Part shown: piece after piece, positions 28,805-39,300 of the stretch
Layout of the letters: every line of letters starts with the position of its first letter
Position numbering within the stretch: the stretch's first letter is position 1
DNA from: a virus
DNA length: 57,590 nt
Reading direction: 5' to 3' (one strand)
Virus record (IMG/VR): IMGVR_UViG_3300020472_000028
Location: 1-57,590 of that record
Translations under genes and position numbers: made by a program
The notes under the pieces: generated by a model
Databases searched by the model: none
Told to the model about the DNA's origin: nothing
Seen by the model: only the letters and a program-made list of their open reading frames with translations

Positions 28805-31800
28805 TGCCAGCCTATATTCAGGAAACTGGTAGGAGCTTTCCTAATCCTATAAAGGGTGGCGGTTTCAATCAGGATTTTAAAAGACCTAGTAGCGGTAACT
28901 ATAGGACATCAGGAGACTATCCTGGTGTAGGTAGTGGCATGTCGTACGCAATTACCTTTGAGGATGGTGGTCCTGGTAGTCTCCCTATGGGAAAGGACGT
29001 AGTACATTATATTGGTGATGAAGAGCCTACTAATGTAAATTCTAGTGGAAATGAAAGAGCAGGTATATACAGATATTATAGGGCAGCAAAGGATGATCAC
29101 AAGTATACACGTGATCCACAGTTAATAAAGAGAGATTTCGGTTGCGAGAATGAATCGTGGCAGAAAGCAGCATCAGGTTATAACCCAGAGCCTAGGAGTG
29201 GTAAACCTGTGTTCTATATTATGATAGCGCAGGTAACTAATGCTATACCCCTTAAAGCATACTACTCTCATTGGCCCGATGATACACAACTCTGTGCTGG
29301 TACTAACGTGCCTACAGGGTTATCTGGTGTAGGTTGTGGTAAAAACAAATATAAGGAAGTAGATACTCTAGGGTATGTCTTTGCTACAGAGGCAGAAGCA
29401 CAAGCATACTGCTCACCTGGAGAGACTCCTGCACCCATCTATGAGTATTTGCATCCTGACCCTGATCATTTCTATACTATAGACCCTTCAGTTGAAGTGC
29501 GTCTAGCAGATAATAGTCCTATTCCACCCAAGGAGTCATTAGATAAGTCATACTCCTACCTGGGGATCATAGGATGGGCATTCAAGACACGTGCGTTAGA
29601 TAGTCCAACTGATCTCATCCTTGATATTGGTAAGATTGGACCTACTGGACAGAATATTAATAAGAGTGGATGGTATGACTATACTTTTGGTAGTCAAGCA
29701 ACTTGGAATGGCATTGTAAATGGTATGGGTGCATGGACTGAGTTCATGTATCGTCAGATGCGTGATAGTGGTGGTAATAATATAGAAGGTCCACCTAATG
29801 TTAATGGATGGGGATGGCCTGATAACGTAGACATATTAGATAACGAAGCACTATTCGAGTGGAGTTACGGTCTGAGTGGTGCCGTAAAGGGTGCTGTACC
29901 CCGTTTCCTTGGATTCGAGGATATGTATGACTCCCAGTTTATATTTTACCTATATGATACGACTTATCCTTGGAATGGTCCTATATTCTCCTCACAGTAT
30001 ATCCTGAGTAATGCTCAGTGTTGTCCTAATACTACTGACCCTGAAGGATGTCCTCAATGCGCTCCTGTGTGGACATATCATAGTCATTACTATGAGATCA
30101 ACTCTGATGTATGGAATACTACTCAGACTAAGCTCTCCCTACATGATGCTAGTAGTGCAGGTGTGAATGAATCATTCTGGACTGTAGATACTACTACTCC
30201 TATCATATTCTTCCGTTACTTAACACGGACTGGTGACTTTGGTCCAGGTGAAAAGATTAACGGTTGGGATGTAGTATCCGTCTATTACTTCGGTGATGAG
30301 CTCAAGTGCGGAATAATGGAGCTTACTTGGGATAATAGTAGAGATAATCTGTGGTATGTTAACCCTGCTTGCATAGCCTGGCGGTTAACTACCGTAGGTG
30401 CTGTGGAGATAGCTACCTCACTTTCGGAGAAAGGGTCATGGGTACACATAGGTGCACCCACTAATACCGCAGTACCTTGGTCACAGTTGATGAAGGATTA
30501 CAGTATATACCCAGTTAAACCCGCAGATGACGCAGAAGATCCTCATATGGATGTGTGGCAAGTGCATACTGCGACAGTTACTATACCTAGTAACGGAGAC
30601 TACTCTATAGCAATAGAGTCTGATAACTACGGATACCTTAAGATTACTGACTCTAGTAGCAATGTCCTTATAGATCAGGAGATCTCCTATCAAAGTGGTA
30701 TGGGTACTCAGATATTCCCTATGACACTTGCAGCAGGTAATTACACTATAGAGAGTAGAGTTAAGAATATTGAAAGAACTACAGAGCCTGCTCCGTTTAC
30801 ATATCAAGAGCAGTTTACATCTAGTGATGGTGGTACTGCACAGATACTGGCGGGATATGGTATACCTAATAAGTCTGCATTCTGCGGGACATATGAATTC
30901 CCTAAGAAGATATCATACTGGAAGGTAGAGATAGATCCTAAAGCACTCATTCCACGACGCACTATGGATGAGGCGAAACTAGAAGCAATAGTTGGAGATG
31001 ACGGAGAAATTAAATCAGTCCATATCCTCAATGGTGGTAGAGGGTACGTAAAACCAATAATACAGGTTATGGATCCGCAAGGATTAGATGACTTCTCTCC
31101 TAATGATACATCTGACTTTATGGCAGATAAGTTAGGAATGGATCCTGATGCAGAGAAAGCAATAGCAGACCCTGATAAGGAAGATACATCTATGTCTACA
31201 ATGGACATGAAGACTCACTCAAGGGTATGGAAGTCCTCTACAGAGTCTGTAGACGCAGAGGATAAGAATAAGGATGTATACAGATTGAAGAGGGCAGAAG
31301 TTGAGATATCACAGTTAGATGATGAAGGTATAATCAGAGCAGTGCGGGTTGTAGACCCAGGCGCAGGATATAGTCAGGCAAATAATGTTTTAGTGCATGT
31401 AGTTGATCCTGAGCAAATACAATTTGAGGGTGTTAAGGATAAGGATGGTAATTATGCAGCAGGTGGTGCAGAAGTAGAGCAAGCTGCAGAGAATATGGAT
31501 AAGGCATGGGATCATACCTTTGAGAAGAAGGATGTAGTGTATGGTGTCAGGGATGAGGCAACTATGGATGATTATTCTATGCAACCTCTATCTGCATCTA
31601 TGGATCCTATGACTAGGAGTATAGTTAAGGAGTCTATGAAGAATTCTGCTGAAGTGCCAGCGAATAATGCGACTCAGGTTTCCGTAACTGTACCAGATAG
31701 TTACATAAGAGCAGCAGGTGATGGTATAGATGATGATGTAACTAAACTATGCTTCAATCTACCAGCAGAATGTATTGAGGTTAGTGGTAGTGCAAATATG

Positions 31801-32940
31801 AAAGCGGGTATGCCAGATGCAGAGCAGTTTGAATATGTTGCTGCAAATGAGTCTGGTGTACAAGAGTTCCAAGACGGAGCAATGGGATACGCATTAGCAG
31901 CAGTTGATCAGGCAGATACCTTTGGTACTAATATGTCACACTTGTATGGTCCTTTTGGACAAGATAAGTGTATAGAGATGATTCAACCTAAGTTGTATAA
32001 TATTACACGGTGGTTTGATATGCCGTGCGCTTACTTAGATACTAATGAAGAGGGTGAGCGTAAAGCATTCGGATGGTTACCATATAAGTATTGCGCTTCT
32101 AAAGAAAAGGAAGCTACATTCAGAGTATCAATGGAAATAGACGGATATGTTGGTGGTAGTCAAGGACCAGCATTCATGGATTTCCTTAAAGATATGCCAG
32201 TGCCATACTTAATGGAGAAGAGACCTATAACTACTAATGCTGGAGAGAAAACATGGAAGTGTAAGCGGAGTAGTATAGATGGTAGATGTTACCGTGACCC
32301 CCAAGACCCTGGCAACATGGTATTTGTACCTGTTGGTCTTGATGAAAACACTTATGATTACAATAGGTCTAACTATACTGAGTTAGAGCAATTGCAGATG
32401 TGGGCTGGTCAGAATATCACTAGTAGTCAAGCAGTGCAGACATGGTTAGGACACCCCACAGCAAATGATCCAGCAGGTACTCCGCATTCTGTAGATTATA
32501 CTGCATTAACCGTATCAAGTTGTTCCAGCGGTGTACCACCTAATGAATGTTGGGATACATACGTGCGGGGAGTGGTTGCTAATGATGGACCTCTTACTGT
32601 GTATAGTGGGTATGATGCTAATGGTAATGGTCAAGCAGGAAGTACATATTGTAATGTTTCTGAGCTGCATGGTAACTCCTGTCTAGCACTAGATAAATGT
32701 ATGGATGCTTCTATTGCTATTAATCCTCAACGTATAACTGGATCTGGTGCAAACGCTACAATGAATATGGGTGCTTATAATGGAATCATGGCAGTTAGGA
32801 ATTATTTGTCAGGTGGAGTCATAGCATTGGGTAGAGCATTAAGAAACTATGGTAACCCATACTTTGATGAGTGCAGTGAGGAGAATTCCTGGACTGACGG
32901 TGAATCACTTAATGATATAGTATTCCCTAAGAGGTTATAA
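28804..32940 (+). CDS. Large virion structural protein with DUF5648-like repeats
   Basis: A 1378-aa tail protein. Near residues 87-105 (IYRYYRAAKDDHKYTRDP) and 211-260 (PIYEYLHPDPDHFYTIDP, then GIIGWAF) it carries the repeat seen in DUF5648 proteins (a tyrosine-rich strand, DHFYT, then YxxxGIxGxxF), often linked to carbohydrate or surface binding. A beta-sandwich region follows (residues ~580-660, TATVTIPSNGDYSIAIESDN). Residues ~735-870 carry LNGGRGY and DPGAGYS repeats like those of the giant protein downstream. The C-terminal third is rich in Cys. The position before the PAAR-like and gp25 genes fits a baseplate or tail-tip component. Confidence 0.75.
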   Translation: MPAYIQETGRSFPNPIKGGGFNQDFKRPSSGNYRTSGDYPGVGSGMSYAITFEDGGPGSLPMGKDVVHYIGDEEPTNVNSSGNERAGIYRYYRAAKDDHKYTRDPQLIKRDFGCENESWQKAASGYNPEPRSGKPVFYIMIAQVTNAIPLKAYYSHWPDDTQLCAGTNVPTGLSGVGCGKNKYKEVDTLGYVFATEAEAQAYCSPGETPAPIYEYLHPDPDHFYTIDPSVEVRLADNSPIPPKESLDKSYSYLGIIGWAFKTRALDSPTDLILDIGKIGPTGQNINKSGWYDYTFGSQATWNGIVNGMGAWTEFMYRQMRDSGGNNIEGPPNVNGWGWPDNVDILDNEALFEWSYGLSGAVKGAVPRFLGFEDMYDSQFIFYLYDTTYPWNGPIFSSQYILSNAQCCPNTTDPEGCPQCAPVWTYHSHYYEINSDVWNTTQTKLSLHDASSAGVNESFWTVDTTTPIIFFRYLTRTGDFGPGEKINGWDVVSVYYFGDELKCGIMELTWDNSRDNLWYVNPACIAWRLTTVGAVEIATSLSEKGSWVHIGAPTNTAVPWSQLMKDYSIYPVKPADDAEDPHMDVWQVHTATVTIPSNGDYSIAIESDNYGYLKITDSSSNVLIDQEISYQSGMGTQIFPMTLAAGNYTIESRVKNIERTTEPAPFTYQEQFTSSDGGTAQILAGYGIPNKSAFCGTYEFPKKISYWKVEIDPKALIPRRTMDEAKLEAIVGDDGEIKSVHILNGGRGYVKPIIQVMDPQGLDDFSPNDTSDFMADKLGMDPDAEKAIADPDKEDTSMSTMDMKTHSRVWKSSTESVDAEDKNKDVYRLKRAEVEISQLDDEGIIRAVRVVDPGAGYSQANNVLVHVVDPEQIQFEGVKDKDGNYAAGGAEVEQAAENMDKAWDHTFEKKDVVYGVRDEATMDDYSMQPLSASMDPMTRSIVKESMKNSAEVPANNATQVSVTVPDSYIRAAGDGIDDDVTKLCFNLPAECIEVSGSANMKAGMPDAEQFEYVAANESGVQEFQDGAMGYALAAVDQADTFGTNMSHLYGPFGQDKCIEMIQPKLYNITRWFDMPCAYLDTNEEGERKAFGWLPYKYCASKEKEATFRVSMEIDGYVGGSQGPAFMDFLKDMPVPYLMEKRPITTNAGEKTWKCKRSSIDGRCYRDPQDPGNMVFVPVGLDENTYDYNRSNYTELEQLQMWAGQNITSSQAVQTWLGHPTANDPAGTPHSVDYTALTVSSCSSGVPPNECWDTYVRGVVANDGPLTVYSGYDANGNGQAGSTYCNVSELHGNSCLALDKCMDASIAINPQRITGSGANATMNMGAYNGIMAVRNYLSGGVIALGRALRNYGNPYFDECSEENSWTDGESLNDIVFPKRL

Positions 32941-32941
32941 T

Positions 32942-33475
32942 ATGGCATTTGGAGCACTATTACCAGTATCATCTCTAAACGGACTACCTTGTAGTGGTCA
33001 TGGATTGTGTTTACCATCCACTATCCACTCTGTACAAGCGTGTGGCACCCCTCCAATCCCCTACAGCATAGTCATTAAGGAATATACCTGTTGGTGGCCT
33101 CCTCAACCCTTAATTCCTATATTCCCTGTTACTCCTTATAGGGCAACTGTGCAGGTAAATCGTATTCCTATCATGTTACATGGGGATACCTTCACTCCAC
33201 ATATAGCGGTATGTACTAATATTGTTGTATACATGTGTCCTTGTGGTAAAGCGATGTGTCCAACACCCACTCCGATCCCTTGCAGCACCCTTACAATTGA
33301 AGATGGAGGTGGTGTAGGGCATACTAGAATTCTTATGGCAACAACTTTAACCGTATTTGCTCTGAAATTACCAATTGCACGTATTCTAGATCCCCTAGGA
33401 GTTGGATTTTCAGGGTTTAGTTACCCTTGTTCATCTGTAGTTGCGTGGGGACATGCAACTGTGCTATCATCATAG
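32942..33475 (+). CDS. PAAR-like tail spike tip protein
   Basis: A 177-aa protein rich in Pro, Cys and His. IPIMLHGDTFTPHIAVC and a late LTVFALKLPIARILDPLG resemble the repeating strands of PAAR proteins (nVfvNGkpaARvgD), which cap the spike of contractile tails and bind a metal ion with His and Cys residues. In T4 the equivalent tip is gp5.4. It starts 2 bp after the large structural gene. The motif is divergent and the assignment rests partly on context. Confidence 0.6.
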   Translation: MAFGALLPVSSLNGLPCSGHGLCLPSTIHSVQACGTPPIPYSIVIKEYTCWWPPQPLIPIFPVTPYRATVQVNRIPIMLHGDTFTPHIAVCTNIVVYMCPCGKAMCPTPTPIPCSTLTIEDGGGVGHTRILMATTLTVFALKLPIARILDPLGVGFSGFSYPCSSVVAWGHATVLSS

Positions 33476-33492
33476 TAGTTTATTCAATAAAA

Positions 33493-33630
33493 ATGGCATT
33501 ATACTCTGGAAATAGTGACTACATTAAGCCTCCAGCAAAGAAAACAAGGCAAGGTACTTCTAAAAACACAAAAATAAGTGCTACCTCACGTAATGGAGCA
33601 CAAAAAAGGTATAGGGGTCAAGGAAAATAG
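33493..33630 (+). CDS. Small basic conserved phage protein
   Basis: A 45-aa protein, MALYSGNSDYIKPPAKKT at the start and SATSRNGAQKRYRGQGK at the end. A larger upstream frame is not favoured because it covers the end of the PAAR-like gene. I recall short proteins ending SATSRN..RKRYRGQG in the same tail region of many T4-like cyanophages and pelagiphages. No function is known. Confidence 0.65.
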   Translation: MALYSGNSDYIKPPAKKTRQGTSKNTKISATSRNGAQKRYRGQGK

Positions 33631-33641
33631 TCGGTAAACCC

Positions 33642-33649
33642 TATAAATA
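33642..33649 (+). promoter_or_regulatory. T4-type late promoter
   Basis: A perfect TATAAATA, 19 bp before the ATG at 33669. It would drive the baseplate genes 25, 6 and the giant gene. Confidence 0.65.
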
Positions 33650-33668
33650 AATAAAATAGCTCAATAAA

Positions 33669-33851
33669 ATGTCTCCGAGACCAGAGCGACCTGTCGATAT
33701 GTCCGATTCCTTTAAGGAAAACGGTTGGGAATACTGTAAATACTTAATTACTGACCCAAGATGTGATAAATATCTTAGTAATAGTAGAGAAGAATGCCCT
33801 CCTACAGGTTCAGATCTGAAAAATACGTCAGCAGAGGATTCAAGGACTTAG
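33669..33851 (+). CDS. Small hypothetical protein before gp25
   Basis: A 60-aa frame (MSPRPERPVDMSDSFKENGW, then YCKYLITDPRCDKYL) placed directly after a perfect late promoter. It overlaps gene 25 by 58 bp. No family is recognised. The promoter position supports translation from here. Confidence 0.45.
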   Translation: MSPRPERPVDMSDSFKENGWEYCKYLITDPRCDKYLSNSREECPPTGSDLKNTSAEDSRT

Positions 33852-34207
33852 CAGTTTCTTTTAATGCTAACCCCTCAACTGGCGATTTTGGTGTGGTTAA
33901 GAATGAGAATGCTATAAAGCAGTCTGTTCGTAACCTCATTTTAACTATGTTCGGAGAAAGACCATTTCAACCTACTATTGGGTCTAGGGTTAAGATGCTT
34001 TTATTCGAGCCATGGGATCCATTCGCAGTAGATACCATTAAAAGTGAGATATTTAACTGTATCAAACGACTAGAACCACGTGTTGAATGCACAGGAGTCG
34101 GACTTCGTGATGAAAATGATATAAATTCAGTCCATATTTCGATAGATTACACTATTGTTGGTCAGCAAGAAGTGCAAAACGTCGATTTTCTCCTAGAGAA
34201 AGCATAA
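33794..34207 (+). CDS. 25: Baseplate wedge protein gp25
   Basis: A 137-aa member of the gpW/gp25 family. GFKDLAVSFNANPSTGDFGVV at 15-35, then ENAIKQSVRNLILTMFGERPFQP and GSRVKMLLFEPWDP, match gp25 of T4, which forms the inner sheath-nucleating part of the baseplate wedge with gp6 and gp53. The length is close to that of T4 gp25 (132 aa). It is directly followed by gene 6, the usual order in cyanophages. Confidence 0.92.
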   Translation: MPSYRFRSEKYVSRGFKDLAVSFNANPSTGDFGVVKNENAIKQSVRNLILTMFGERPFQPTIGSRVKMLLFEPWDPFAVDTIKSEIFNCIKRLEPRVECTGVGLRDENDINSVHISIDYTIVGQQEVQNVDFLLEKA

Positions 34208-34208
34208 A

Positions 34209-36308
34209 ATGTCAGCAATTCCATCCCAGTTAACGTCGTTAGACTTCTTTGAGATCAAAGAATCGATCAGATCGTACCTTCGGACTCGAAAAGAGTTTAC
34301 CGATTACGATTTTGAGGGTAGTTCTGCATCATACCTGATTGATATTCTAGCATATAACACATATTATACAGCATTTAACGCTAACATGGCGTTAAACGAA
34401 GCATTTTTAGAAACTGCAACGGTCAGAGACAACATTGTAAGGATCGCAAAGCAGTTAAATTACACTCCTAGGTCAATTAAGGCACCTAGAGCATGTGTCA
34501 AACTCCTTGCACAGACTAGTATTGGACTAAATGGCACTAGTTTCCCAGAATTTGCTACCTTGAAGAAGGGTGATGTCTTTGTAGCAGACAATGATTTCGA
34601 TTCTTATACGTTTGCATTGACTCAGGACATCCAAGTGCCTGTAGATAGTGGCACTGGACTAGCAACTTTTGATAATGTGCTTGTATATCAAGGTAATTTA
34701 CTAACCTATAACTACACAGTTGATTATACAGCACGTCAGGACTACATTATTCCTGATGAAAATGTAGATACGGGACTTTTGACCGTAGATATCTCTCCAA
34801 CTGAGCAATCTTCAGAGACAGATACCTATAGTCCTGCTACAAATGTAACAAATGCTGATGGAACTTCCAGAATTTACTATTTGGAAGAGACTGATGACAT
34901 GAGATACCGTCTAGTTTTCGGAGATGGGTCAATTGGACGTAAATTAATCGATGGTGAGTACATAAGAGTCTCATATGTGTCTACAGATGGGGTTGAAGCT
35001 AACGGTGCGAAGGGATTTAACTTCATTGGCACTGTTTTAGACAGTGATTTACGTGTTGTAAGTCCAAATGCCATTAGTTTGACTACTAAAGACGCTGCTC
35101 AAGACGGTGAAGATCGTGAAACATCACTTTCAGTCAAGTTTAGAGCACCTAGAGCGTATGCAACCCAAAATAGGGCGGTTACTGAGAATGATTTCGAGCA
35201 TATTGTCTCTGAGATCTATCCTCAAGCAGCATCTGTAACTGCTTTTGGTGGAGAGAAGTTAAATCCACCGATTTATGGGAAGGTCTATGTTGCAATTAGA
35301 CCAAAAACAGGAAATAAGCTGAATGCAACGACAAAACAGAAGATTAAGAAGGACTTATTGAAGTATTCCATTGCTTCTATCGAGCCAGTCATCATTGACC
35401 CAACTATTTTCTACGTTTTACCGAAATCTTACGTTTATTACAATGGAAATGACACTAGTTTGACTGGTGCACAACTTGGAACTAAGATTTTACAAGGAAT
35501 CGACGCATTTAACAAAAATGGTCAAACAAATAGGTTTGGAAACCGTTTAGACGGGTCTAAATTCGGTGCAATGGTTGATAGTAGTGATCCTGCCATTTCT
35601 GGTAACGTCACTCAGATGACTTTAGGTCAAAATATCGACCAATTTGCTTTTGGGCAAGTTTTCACCCAATGTTTAGATTTTGGTAACCCACTTTATGATC
35701 CAAACAGCTATTCTGGGTCTCCAGATGGTGATGATGACGATGGAACTGGTGGAAAGTGTAAACCATCCTTTTCAGTTGTTAAATCAGGGACATTTTATGC
35801 CACTGGTTACACAGAAGACCTTGTAAACCTTACTTTGAGTGATGGGACGACTTCTGCACAGGTTGCAACCCCAGGAATCTCCACAAGTACCGCAAATCAA
35901 GTTTTGGTACCTGTAAACATCAGAGATGATGGTCGTGGAAACCTAATTATGGTTACCACACGGGATGAGACCGAATTAACCCTTAACCCTTCAGTAGGCA
36001 GCGTTAATTATGCTAGTGGTCAAGTCTGTGTTGGTCCTGTAGCAATTCAGGGCACCCCAGATGGCACTGAGAGACTACCAATTCAGGTATTACCTGCTGG
36101 TGGATCAATTTCAGTCCCACCAGGAGTAGATCCTACAATATTCAACCCTCAAGTCAATCCAATTGACTATACAATCAACGATGTGTCAATCCCGACCTTC
36201 GATCCCAATAACTTTAGTGGTTATAATTACGGTGATACAACTGGGATAAATATCATTGATTATCCAACAGATAGTTTCGACTATCCAGTCAGCGAATCCT
36301 GTTTCTAA
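34209..36308 (+). CDS. 6: Baseplate wedge protein gp6
   Basis: A 699-aa protein of the gp6/Baseplate_J type, near the T4 length (660 aa). The first 100 residues (LTSLDFFEIKESIRSYLRTR, then ILAYNTYYTAFNANMALNE) hold the conserved gp6 core helices, and LVFGDGSIGRKLIDG and VTENDFEHIVSEIYPQ are typical of baseplate_J folds. gp6 forms the ring that holds the wedges together. An acidic and Gly-rich insertion near residues 511-520 (DGDDDDGTGG) and a Pro/Asn-rich C-terminal extension look variable. It starts one base after gene 25. Confidence 0.92.
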   Translation: MSAIPSQLTSLDFFEIKESIRSYLRTRKEFTDYDFEGSSASYLIDILAYNTYYTAFNANMALNEAFLETATVRDNIVRIAKQLNYTPRSIKAPRACVKLLAQTSIGLNGTSFPEFATLKKGDVFVADNDFDSYTFALTQDIQVPVDSGTGLATFDNVLVYQGNLLTYNYTVDYTARQDYIIPDENVDTGLLTVDISPTEQSSETDTYSPATNVTNADGTSRIYYLEETDDMRYRLVFGDGSIGRKLIDGEYIRVSYVSTDGVEANGAKGFNFIGTVLDSDLRVVSPNAISLTTKDAAQDGEDRETSLSVKFRAPRAYATQNRAVTENDFEHIVSEIYPQAASVTAFGGEKLNPPIYGKVYVAIRPKTGNKLNATTKQKIKKDLLKYSIASIEPVIIDPTIFYVLPKSYVYYNGNDTSLTGAQLGTKILQGIDAFNKNGQTNRFGNRLDGSKFGAMVDSSDPAISGNVTQMTLGQNIDQFAFGQVFTQCLDFGNPLYDPNSYSGSPDGDDDDGTGGKCKPSFSVVKSGTFYATGYTEDLVNLTLSDGTTSAQVATPGISTSTANQVLVPVNIRDDGRGNLIMVTTRDETELTLNPSVGSVNYASGQVCVGPVAIQGTPDGTERLPIQVLPAGGSISVPPGVDPTIFNPQVNPIDYTINDVSIPTFDPNNFSGYNYGDTTGINIIDYPTDSFDYPVSESCF

Positions 36309-36312
36309 GTAG

Positions 36313-39300
36313 ATGCCGATTACAAAGAATATCAACGTCTCTGATAGAGTCGAGAATCAGTTACCTGAGTTTATTCGTCACGAAGATAGACAATTAGTTA
36401 ACTTCCTGTTTGAATACTACAAGTCTCAGGAAAAGACAGGTCGTCCTTACGATATACTCAATAATTTACTGAGATATCTTGATCTTGACAACTATACCTC
36501 TGAGCAATTAGACAGTTCAACTAGTCTGCTCAAGGATATTGGTCTGTACGATGGAAAGATAGAAATTGAAGGTATAGATGGATTCCAGGAGCGTGATGGC
36601 TCCATAATGATTGATAATGAAGTAATTTACTACGAAAACGTCACTCGTGGTCCTGATGTTATCGTTACTCCAGGTATTTCATATCCACAGTTTAATAAGA
36701 AGAAGCAACAGCTAGAAAACCCCTTTACACTCTTTGATGGAGTCCAAAATACCTTTGCATTATCATTTTTAGGCACTCCAGTCGCTCCTCCTTCGGCAGA
36801 GCACTTGATTGTGACTGCTTACAACACAATGATGGTGCCAAACGTAGATTACTACGTTGAAGGGTTTAATTTGCGTTTCCAAGACCCTCCAAGAGACCAA
36901 ATCGGGTCTGATGACTCAGAATTCACTTCTGTCACTTATTTGGTCGGATATTCGGATCAACCGATTAAAACTTGCGATGCAATCCCTTATCAAGAGTGGC
37001 AAAACACAAAATTCTATCCATTAAGGATTAATCAACAATCTTACACTCCAACTTCCGAAATTGGACTTGTAATTAACAAAAATGGACGTTTACAAGAACC
37101 ATATACCGATTTTACCGTTTTTGAAGATAAAGTGGTCTTCAAAAATGAAATCGGAGCTGCTGACGCTATTCATATTAGGTCTGTTGAATATACTCCTCCT
37201 AGTTACGGTTCAGGAGCCTCAGCAATTGCTAAGGTTGCTGATGATGGCACAATTACCGCTTTAATCCCCAAAACTGGTGGATCTAAGTATAGACTTGATT
37301 TTGCACCTAAAGTTGCAATTACAAGTAAGACTGGTAAGAATTCAACTGCCAGATCTCTAATTGGAGGGATTAAAGACATTAATTTGATCGATGGTGGTCA
37401 AGGTTACACTTCTTTCAACCCACCGATCCCTGTAGTTGCTGCACCTGGTAATTCTAACGGTACACCTGCTAGATTAAGTCTTACAGTTAATGATACGACT
37501 GGAATGGTCGATACATTGACTATTATTGATAGTGGAAGTGGATATGACTTTATTCCTGCTATATCATTCAAAAACCCTGGTGGTGCAACCATTGCTCCTC
37601 CTACTATTGATGGTGAAGGTAGAATTAACATAGGAACTATTACAGTCACTACAATGGGTAGTGGATATAGTAATGCACCTGTAGTTTATATCGATCCTGC
37701 TCCTATTGGTGGAATCAATGCTCAAGCAATATCAAAAATCAACCAGGATGGTCAAGTATACGAAATCCAGATTACCAACCGTGGTAGAGGGTATACGGCA
37801 CCTCCTAGAGTCCAAATCGTTAACCCTATCGGTGCTCAGATATTAGACGTTACTGTAGCATCTGGATCAGTTACAAATATTGAAATGTTGACTGGTGGTA
37901 TGGGTTATACCGATGCACCTTCAGTTTACATCGTAGATGATAGAAAAGACGGATATGGAGAACCAATAGGTGGTACTGGTGCTTTAGCAGAAGCAACCAT
38001 CTTTAACGGTGAAATAACAGATATTAATATTACTAATTTTGGATCTGGTTACTCTACAGAGTTCCCACCCAAGATATACATCGCAGAACCAAAAGCAGCA
38101 AGAGCATCAGTAGATGTTGGTTTTGATGAAGTTACTGGATTTGATATTCTAGAGGATGGATCAGGATACGCTCCTAGTGCCTTCCTAGGGTGCTCCAGAG
38201 GCGTTTCTGGACCTGTTTCATACGATAACCTCCATAATGAGGTATATGCTGGAGAAGCAGCTTTAAGACAGTCAAATCACGTTGCTGGAGCTGCTGTAAC
38301 CAACCTTGACTCTTTATTCATTAAAGAAGTCTTTGATAAGTTTAGAAGACAATATCTACCAACCTTAGATATCGATTTTGGTAAGGTTAACCCAGTTCAG
38401 GTTATCAAAAACATTACTGACTTCTATATCTCAAAAGGTACTAAATTAGCAACTCAATATCTCTTCAAAATCCTATTTGGTGAAGATGTTGATCTTTACT
38501 ATCCTAAAGATGAGATCATAAGTCCATCTCATGCAACTTGGGTTGTAGACACTATTCTTCGTGCAGAATTGATAGAAGGTGACTCTGCAAACCTAATAGA
38601 TTCAGAAGTTAACCAATATGCAGATGATGTAGACACTAGTGTTACCAATGCATCTGCCCTTATCGAAAATGTCATCACCATCATTGAAGGAACAGATACT
38701 ATCTACGAGTTGGCGATATCTGAAGAAACCTTGGTTGGTAATTTCATTATTCCTTATAAAACTCGTCTTGTTGAGCCTCTTAGTACGACTGGGCAAATTA
38801 TCACTGTTGACTCAACTATTGGATGGCCTGAGAGAAATGGTACCATTAGGATCAATGACGTAGAGCGAGTCCAGTATAAAGAGAAGTCCCTAAACCAGTT
38901 CATAGAGTGTACTAGGTCTAAGAATGATGTCATCGAAGATTGGGATCCTGGTACCATAATCCAGTCCGATATCTTTGTATATGTCAATAAAGACACTGCA
39001 CAGGAATGTAAGTTAAGGATTTTAGGTATTGCTGAAGCAGGTACCACAGTACTAAACGATACTGGTAGTTACTACCTTGGTGGAGATAAACTGAAGGTTG
39101 CTAACCTTGGATCGACTGCTGAGGAGTTAAGACTCCAATCTTGGTTATATAACGTTAAGAAACTGATTCAGGTTACCACTATTACTCCTGGTGGTGTTAA
39201 TAACCAGACTGCGACTGTAGTTTGCGGTAACCCTCATGGTTTGCTAGTTTCTGACCAAGTTACGATATATGGTGCTAACCCTGTTGTATACAACGGCACA

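Noticed and set aside
36244-36251. ATAAATA inside gene 6.
   Set aside because: It is within coding sequence about 60 bp before the gene end; no preference over chance could be shown, though a promoter for the giant gene is not excluded.
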